A stretch of 64,000 nt of DNA, from NCBI GenBank assembly GCA_003439945.1, contig QVRM01001517.1, positions 1-64,000 on the forward strand, read 5' to 3'. Of the stretch, positions 26,507 through 36,100 are shown in pieces; position 1 is the stretch's first letter; every line of letters starts with the position of its first letter. Source of the stretch: Dermanyssus gallinae. Lineage: Eukaryota > Arthropoda > Arachnida > Mesostigmata > Dermanyssidae. The position numbers and the translations under genes were made by a program. Below the pieces are notes generated by a model that searched no databases, was not told the DNA's origin, and saw only the letters and a program-made list of their open reading frames with translations.

Positions 26507-29500
26507 CGAGAAAGAGAGAGAAAACGTAACCAACACGAAGAAGATCACCGTCCGATCCGATCCTTGTAATTTAAGCCACTAGCGGGCTCATGACTCACCG
26601 GTCGGGTCGAGTGTCGGAAAACAGTTTTGCGCTCACATACAGTGCACACTCACTTTTACAGATAGCTATCGTCGCCAGATTATGCAGCGGTCCTCCATTT
26701 GGCGGTATATATACACTACGCCGGTTGATGCTTGTTCAAGATTATTGGTAGATCTAGTTACTGAATTCACACTTAGTATTTACGCCCACGAAATACTTTC
26801 TATTTTGCATATAGTATAAAGTCTTGATTCTATGGCCAGACATTTTTTTAGAATTAGGCTTACTACCGCGACGCGGCCACACGTAGTGTATACTTTTAAA
26901 ATCTTCAAAAAAACTATGTTTATATACATCGGTGTCACCGATCCACCCTTTGGCTGGAGCACTTAGCTGAGTGGCGCATGATCAAACACGACGAGGATGG
27001 TACTATTTGCTTGCTTGCCTTTTTTTTATATCAGGTATATAAACGCAGTGTCATATTCATTCCGAACGGCAATTTATTGTATGCGATAAGGATATAAATA
27101 TATACGAATACTTCTGCATCGATTGGACACTTACCACCTTTTTAGATGGCTGGAAAGTCGACATCGGGTGGAAGTGGACAGTAGGTAGATGTTATATCGG
27201 AAGGAAAAAGTCAACCGATGCGGTGCATCCGCGCGTCAGTTCGAGTACATTACTTTTACTACTACTACTACTACTCCTACTTCTTGTTGTAGTAGTAGTA
27301 GTTGCGTTGTTTCTGCTTAAGCCTCTCTATCATTCTCGAACCCTTGAGTCACGTCCTAGGGCGTCAAAGTAGAACTGTGGTGGTATTCCAGCGACGTCCT
27401 TTCCGTATTAATCTCCAAAGATGGGCGGTTTGCTCGAGTGTGTGTGCCGTAACATATGCGTGACTCACAAAAACCAGCACAAGACGCCACTACCTAGCAG
27501 GGCATGTAGATTCTTCTCTCTCTCTCTCTCTCCCTTCTCTCTCTTCTTGTGTCCATGCAAAGAGATTCGGGTCCTTCAAGGGCTCAGATATTTCAAAAAT
27601 GGTCTTGCCTGCAATGCTCGGATCATTTTACAAAATGATCTTTTGAGAGATTACTATCCTTTATGCTATTGCAACGACAACGGACATAAAGAGTCCATTT
27701 GTGGATTTCAGTCAGATAAAACTTATTTTCACCATGTACGCCGCTCTTTGTAAGAATATCAGTTATTGTTTATCTATACGTTCGGGGGCTATGTGGACAA
27801 CATGCTCAATTTACCACAACACTTAAAGAAGTTTACATCGTGATATATATATATATATATATACATTTTGGGGCGGTGATAGCTAGCAGCATTTGACAAT
27901 ACGCGTAAAATTTTGCAAATCTCTTTTTATACAGGATGGCGCATCTCACCGCGCTATGCTTAGTACCTTGTTTACTCACGCTTAGACGCTCCTTGTTAGG
28001 TGTTGACCGGTATTAGGCTCTGTGCAGTTGAGAATGTGGTGTCGTTCAATGTCACCGTTTCACAATGCTTGCATATTCATTCGTCAATATATAACATTCA
28101 TCTTTTAGCCATAAACGATGACAAAAGCATGGTATGCTTCTCGCCAGAGTATCGAGCGATTCCTCTGCAATTCGTTCTTCCAACGATCTCACCAAAAAGC
28201 AAGACTGGCCGTATAATTCGCCGCCATAAAGTTCACATTGCATTTATCTCATTTAATTTATCATAAGCGTTTGGTACAGCGCAGTTAAACACATATCTCT
28301 TTTCTACCAAGCCTCCTGTCAATGTAATTTTCTCTGCATCTGTGGTTTACATTCTTGAGAATAATATTGCGCTCTAATTTTTTTCTAATTACAAAAGCTG
28401 ACAATTTAAGCAGTCATGCTCCATGAAGATGTTTTTGTTGTTGAAACAAGTCGTTCACGAAACGCTTATTAGCCATAGACGTTTGAAGTTTATTTTGTTG
28501 CGATGTGGTATGCGCACTGGGCATTGCGTGCTAACCCAAGTACGTTGGTATCGTCGTATACAGCCTTGACGATGAGACTTTCAGTAGGATTGCTTGCCAC
28601 GCTTGTCAGTGAGATAAGCCTTTTGTTTGGCCTAATTTGGCCTATTCTTGTGAATTGGCCAAACCAAGACCAATGAGAGGGAATGCATATGGATATTCCC
28701 AGATTCTTAAGTGCAATTGGTATCAGGCCCGGAGTTTCGCCGGTTTCGACCTTCATTCTATTGAGATGTCGGAAAAGGCGTTGTACGCATGTCGTTTTCA
28801 GGCATTTTTGGCGGTTTCGCTCCACTAGACTCTTGGATCGGGTAGACATTTTCCTGGCCTTATATATTGGGGCTAAAAAACCTTGACTCGAAATTGATTG
28901 AATTGCTTTTTGTTTTGAGGCATTTATTAAACAGGTGCGTGAGATGTGGCGCAAGTATAGTTGGAGCAAATTTTAAATGCGGACTAGCATATTTACCATT
29001 TATTCTTCTCTTAACTTTCTGAGCTACGTCGTCTACTCAGAGATCCGGCCATATGTGTGCGTCTAACTACGATCTCATCACCTCGGCGCACGCTTTAATC
29101 GAATTCTTTGTGAAATCTATTGCAGTACTTTTGGTTGAGGCCAGCTAATTGTGTAGGTTTTACGATTACCTTGGTTCCTTCTATTTGTGCCGCGTACTCG
29201 TCATGCATATCATCGGCACTTTGCGAGAGGGCCTCGTCAGCTAACAAGTCACGCTTTAAACATAGACCTTTGTGGTACAGTTTCGCACGTTGTTTACCCT
29301 ACCAATGTGTGTGTCAGGTGTTTATTTGTGCTAGTTGCTAAGTGCGCGTTCTGAGCTCGATTTGCCACGATAACGCCACGTGCCGTTCCACATTTGCGTC
29401 TCTCTCGGAGAAGCTTCCCGACGTCCCGCCGCGGATCCGCTTCGTTCCTGAATGTTAAGACATTGTGGCGTTGTGCTCGCATCTTGCATATACGACAGGT

Positions 29501-30110
29501 GAACGATTTGTCGGCTGTCTCGCAATTGGTGCTGTTGCTGCTATTGTCGTTGATCAAACTGTCATTGTTGACGTTGCTTCTGTGGATGTCGTTCGACGAT
29601 CTCCTGGACAATGGTCTGCGACGTGGCTACAACGATTGAGATTGTGTTATTAGAACTAAAAAATGACTTTTTTTAAGAGTTGTTTTTAATTCTAGACTTT
29701 GTCTCGTCATTGGGCAACGTGATTGAGGTCGCCGCAAGGCACTAGCTTCACCGTACTGAAGGCTAAGCACGTTGAAATATCTAGGGTTTCCCCATCACTT
29801 CTTGTGGCAGCATAGCCCTTGACTCTCAACGGCATGGTCTATCATCTACTCTCATTGAGCACCGCTGAAAGTAAATTCAATCAACAACAAAATGGATCGC
29901 CGTGATTAGTGCACTAGCCTTCCTGGGCCATGCCGCCGCAAGTCCATTTGAGCAAACTTAGGATATTAATACAAACGTTTTGACGCTGGTGGACCTATCA
30001 GCTTGCAAGTATTTAACCAAATAATGAGTAGCTTGCGCTTCAGCCTAAATGTTTTACTTATATTATCTGGGCAAAACGCTGGGAAGGGATATATGATGGA
30101 ATATATGATT

Positions 30111-30157
<47 letters not shown>

Positions 30158-33100
30158 TTTAGGTTTTAGATTTTTCCGTAAGGCTATTGCCCGTGTATGG
30201 TTTTTTTCATGGCATGGCTAATTTTAATCCACTCCGGCATTTACCTTGTCTAAATTGGAAACCATGCAAACCAATTTAAGAGTGGCCGGTCTGGGTCTCG
30301 AACCCAGTCCTCCCGAATGCAAGGCAGAGGCTTTGCCACTAAGCCATCTTGCTCGGTTCTATATATATATATATATATATACTTTTTGAAAATAAAGTTA
30401 ATTTTGTCCGGTGAAACCCTATTTTTTCATGCCGATAACGTTAGAAGTGTCATTGTGTGGTGTTGCTTGTTGATTGTCATGCAAACTGTGAAGGGCGTGT
30501 CGCGCGTCGCACACACAGTGAAGGAGATACGGCCAAGTGGCGATCCCGTGGCACCTCCGCGACCTCGAATAGCCTACGATCCCCATTCACGAATTCCCAT
30601 CAACGTCCGACAAAAGTGAGTGAGGTGTTTGTTCGGCGAATATCTATATGTGACACAATAATAACAACCATCTGCTAACCAGCGGTTGCGGGAACGCAAC
30701 CACTACCAAGTATGGGCCAACATCATTACTGTCAACAGCATTTGTTACTACTTTTTCTATTGCAACTGTTACAACCTCTCCATACATGTTAGTCTATAGT
30801 ACATATTTATATGTACGTACAGCTACATGCATGCTTTCTGCTCTGCTTTTAGCATGAAGTTCTATCAGAAAAGGCAGGAGTGGTTTGAACTTAGACGCAT
30901 ATTGAATACATACACTGATGAATGACTATTGGCAACTGTGCTTGTAGTGCATATTATAGGCTGTTGAGGCCCATGCCAGGCGGGATAGCGCGGCATGATC
31001 CCCCGCCTGTAACGCGGCTGTTCGGGATCTCGTTAATTAACTTGTTCATTCTCTATTCTTTCCTTTCTCCCTCATCCGTCCGTGTCCTCTGTTGGTTCCT
31101 GCCAAAGCTACCTTGGCATTCTCATTGAGCAGAACAATCTTATCTGCACGACGTATGAGGAGAGCTACGAAAAGTCACTTAACGAGGAGCGGGATTTGTG
31201 TAGCCGGTCGAGTAACCAGCAGGTTTACATCAGCTTGGTTGCGAATTTACTGATACGTCTTAGGAAGGCAAGTAGTGAGTCGGGAAGAACAGCAAATAGC
31301 AGCAGCAGCAACAACAACAACAACAACACCACCAACAACAGTCCCGGTGCACCAGGGACTTTGTTACACGCCGTGATCCTGGATGGTCCCAAGGCGATTA
31401 GGACGTCGTACTCCATTGAAAGGCGTCGCTTTCGAAGCAACGTTTCGGTCGAAAACATCACAGGTATCGAGTTCTTTCACCAATCTACACACACGCGCGC
31501 GCAGAGTTCTAGAGCACTAGCATGGTGGCAACGTAAACTGTTATGCAGCTTGTCATAAATTGTCGCCAACAGCGAATAGTGGTTGAATGTCATTATTATA
31601 GAGAAGGCGTCCAACTATACAGCAGGCGTGACCGTAGCTTGGCTTCCTCCCCACATGCTCTCACTGTGTATATTGGTTCTGAAAATTAGCTCCGTTTATG
31701 TGTGCTTAGAAAAGTAACAATTGTGTATGTACCGTGAAAAGTGACAAGTTATGTGTATATTGACATAGCAATGTCTATGGAACGTATTAAGGAATAGCCA
31801 TGTGTAGCCATATGTGTACATGAATTAATCAAACACGATTTGTTCTACTTATCTGCCTGTTTCAATTTGTTCTTACCAATTTCTTCGTTGTGGCTTATAG
31901 TGTCTAGCAAGTTTATTCTTTTTTTTTTCTATAAAAGTCCTTCGAGTTTTGGTAACAGTAAACATTACTCGTTTGCACATGCGTTGCAATTGATCTGACA
32001 GAGGAACAGCTGTACCACCATCTACGCGACCGGTATCTGATGAAGCCGTCTGAGCTTGACCAAATGGGCTATCCCCGGCCGTGCGAGGGCAAGTCAGTAG
32101 GTCGCGTTGAATTTCGCAGCGAGACAGCGCTGGCGTCGGGTCCGGACCCTCGATTGGGCAATGAACGAACGTGTTCTCGTTGTCGGAAGACCTACCTTGT
32201 GGATCGCGATGGCATGTACATTCGGAAGGAGCATTGTGTCTACCACTGGGGCAAAAATTGGGCGCGAAAAGGTACTGTACTTCTGTACGCATTGATTTAC
32301 ACACGATCAAGTAGTACAGCTAACTTAGCATTGGCTTAACCACATTGAACTCGCTCAGGACATAACTGCGCGATTCGGGTTAAGGATGCACGGAATCTGG
32401 CGGGTTTACGAGCAATTGGCGGTAGTACAATGAGGCTAAATATTACTAATACTGATTTTATTGATTATATTTTTCTTTGCAATAGCTTATAGAAATTGTC
32501 CGATGTGCATGTAAAAGATTAGCCACTGTTAGGGTGGATGATCAAATTGAAGTCTCCGATTAAAAAGTTGATTTGCATTTAAACAGAAATAGCAAATTAG
32601 CGAGTGGCGTTATGGTTGTAGAAAGGCATTTCAATCGATTAAAGTATTTACTGTTTTATAAGAAAAGCATATACTGACTAAGCAGTGGTGCTTTACGGTG
32701 GTTAGATTCGTAAGCAATCGTAGTTTTTATCATGCTTCATCGTCAACGAGTCGATTGATGTCGTAACATCAAGCAATCAAAAGGCGAACGAGGCAAGACA
32801 CGTAAAGTACTATTAAACGCTATTGGAAGGCAGTTAACGTATAGATTAAGCAGTGCGGAACGTAAGCGAACGTTTGACTTCCCACTAGCGAGCTGGCATT
32901 ATTGCTTCAAGGCTATTTATTGCTCAAATCATACGTGCAGAAATCGCCTAATATCATGTGCCTAGCGTTTCGTTCGGCAGAAACTAGGGTATATTTGGTG
33001 AACCTAATTAACCAGCAATAAACGAGTTAGAGAAACTTTTCTTTCTTACCTTGTTTTCACCTCAGTGAAGCGAGGAAATACCCGAGAGTCGCAGTATACG

Positions 33101-36100
33101 TGTTGTGACGCCGAGAGCGGTTCGGATGGGTGCTGTGTGGCCAACGGTCACGTCTTCGAGAACCCACCGCTCAAAGAAGACGATCATTACGTAACAACGC
33201 TGCCAGCAGAGCCATCGGCAGCTGACATCTACAAGAGGGCAAGTTGTCATCCGCTAGCTGATTTGTTTTTCATTTTAGAAATGAAAATAAACTACTTTTT
33301 AGTAAAAAGTGGAAATTGCTACCCAACAGGTGTCACATCAATAACGGGAGATTTTAATTCCATATACGAATAATTCAACTTAATACAGACTTTTATTTAT
33401 AGACTAAACGGAATTATGCACGAAACAACATATCTGGCTAATGCCTCCTTTGCCCGGCACGCCTGCGTTCTTTTAACGGAATTTTCAATTAAGGTTGGAC
33501 ATAATTGTGACTGTTTTACAGAGTCCAATAACCCTTTTCGAGGCTTGGTTGGTCGCAGGTTTGTTGACATCATGTTTGGCTTCAAAAGCCAGGGAAAGAA
33601 GTCCGAAACCAAACTCTGGTTACTTAAACGGGATCTTAAACAAACAGATAATATTTCGTGCATAAGCTTCTTTCATCTCATTTGGATCAAGTGGTACCTC
33701 TTGTTGGAAACACATTTCTTTGAAATCCGTTTCATCTTATTAAAGGATAGAAAACGGGGCTATCATGCTCCATGTGCTTTAGGAATCATTGTTTTCTTCC
33801 GAATGAGTGTTCCCGAACACGCGGCCACATTTTGACGAACAGTCGTGACTTTATCTGTCGAATAATCTGGGCGAATATGTGTTGGTGGTTTGACATCAAT
33901 AATCGACTCAGTCTCCTCGATTTTTTTTATTATTCTCTTCACAGTTGATGCACTTGGCCTATGTTTCAACCAATCATTTGACGCAATTTTCAAGTTGTGC
34001 CAAATGTTTGCCATTTTTGTGTAACGATAGAATGACGATAGCGTTGTTGTACGATCTATTTTCAATAACAGCGAACACTCCACATCGAGCTGTCACTTGA
34101 CTGTTAAAGCACAATAGCACAAATTGCGCCAAATTAAAACAAAATTCCGCTCTCGTTAGTAAACCCTGTTTTGCGTTATGTGAGATATATACTTAAATTA
34201 TTTTTGCAACCGCATTGCTTCTACAATCATTTATGCATGACACGTTAAGTGTATAGCTATGATAACCGCAGTTTTTTAGAAACACCTAGCAAATCGGGTG
34301 CTCGTTACGCTCTATGTGTAATCGGTGTATGGTAAGAGTATTAGAGTACGAAAACGAAAGTACGTCTGTCGCCTTTTTTTCGAAGAGATGAAGGTACTCA
34401 AAGGCATGTCGAGTTGAGTAAGAAAGCTATACGGATTTAAAGAAATAACACTCTCGTTATATTTTCCTCTTTACTGGCAGGTTTACGCCATCGACTGTGA
34501 GATGATATACACCACTCGCGGAACAGAGCTTGCCCGCGTGTCCATGGTTGACATGAAGCTACAAACTGTCTACGAGACCAAAGTCAAACCACAAAATCCT
34601 GTGCTAGATTACAATACGCGGTTCAGTGGCCTCAAAATGGAAGACTTGGAAACGGTCACGACGGAACTGCATGAGGTTTGTGTGTATTTATATTCATTGG
34701 TACAGTGTCGCGTCTGCTACTGGCCAATGATGAATGATCACTGATAAATTGCCATTCTTCCAGTGGCCAATGAAGATTCCAATATCCTCGAAACTATCGA
34801 GGATATTGGAATATTTTTGTCTCAAATAATTTTAAATCAACGGATCAAACGAGAAGCACGATCAAAACTAAATAAATTGGGTGCGATCAAACTAACTATC
34901 CCGTGAGAAATTAAGCAACTTGCGACAAGTCGCTATAGATGCATGCGAACTGGCATTGTCACGCTGGACTAAACCGCAGTTACTATTGGCCTGTTTGGGC
35001 ACTTGGAGATCGGCTGAGAAACACTCTAGACACTGGCGGTACTATTCACTGTTAACAGTTGTCTTGCTCTGCAGAAGCTCGTCGTGCGTTAATCCCCCCC
35101 CCAGACCTCAAACGAACCAGGCCCCAGTGTCTCAAAGTACTCTCGAACATATGCAAATTATGTTGCTTCAAACGACCTAATTGTTCCATCAGAAAAAGGG
35201 TGCTTTTAGTCTTTTTTTACGATATAGTGGGGATTGCCGTAAGCCGTTCATTATGACTAAATATTTCCATGTCCTTCTACAGGTGCAGGCGGCCATACTG
35301 GCTCGCGTCTCCACGGACACTATCTTGATTGGACATAGCCTTGAGTCCGATCTGAAGGCTCTTAAAATTGTGCATTCGACTGTTGTTGATACATCACTTG
35401 TCTTCCCTCACAAATTGGGCTTACCTTACAAACGAGCGCTTAAGAATCTTCTTAAGGATCACTGCCAAAAGATCATACAAGATGGAGGTATGTACATAAT
35501 TAGTTTTAATATATAACTTTTTTTGCTAACACTTTGTAGTGAACAATTGTCTCTGCGTTAACGTGTAGTTACGGGTTCTGATGGAGAATTATCCTCATGG
35601 AAAGATGGAGGTATTGCATACGCGCTATAATGTATTATATTAATACATGTCTGATATATCTGTATTAATATAGTTGTTTCATATATAACAATATAATCTA
35701 CCATAGCGTTGTTCGGTTTGTTCCCATGACAACATAAGATGAAAAATAATTCAATTTAATGCAATGTAAATTGCAGTAAATTTCAATTTACTGCGGTAAC
35801 AAGTCTGTCAGTCAGTTACGGCCAGCTATGTTTCTAAGTATTAGCCTATTATAGCTTGCTTAGTGGGAAATCTTCTGGGGTATCGCTTACGGTAGTTGAA
35901 ACAGTTTGTCAACGTGTGCATTCGAGTAGTTTAGCACGATCGACCTAATCCACCCCAGGGACTCATGAAATGTTTAGTGAATTATATTGTGAAAATCATA
36001 AACCTTGGCTGTCTTCAATCGCATTTTCGAACATGTGTGAATGCGAGCCGTTGTGGGCACGAAAATGCGCCTATCGGTTCGCTATCGTTTTGCGCTGACA

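Noticed and set aside
29294..29611. Minus-strand 105-codon frame with [12 protein letters not shown]
   Set aside because: A single Cys pair with no partner, no splice sites and no family resemblance.
30853..30926. Possible REXO1 exon after CTGCTTTTAG, encoding [15 protein letters not shown]
   Set aside because: It runs into a stop with no donor, and skipping it joins exon 11 directly to the conserved YLGILIEQ block in the right phase.
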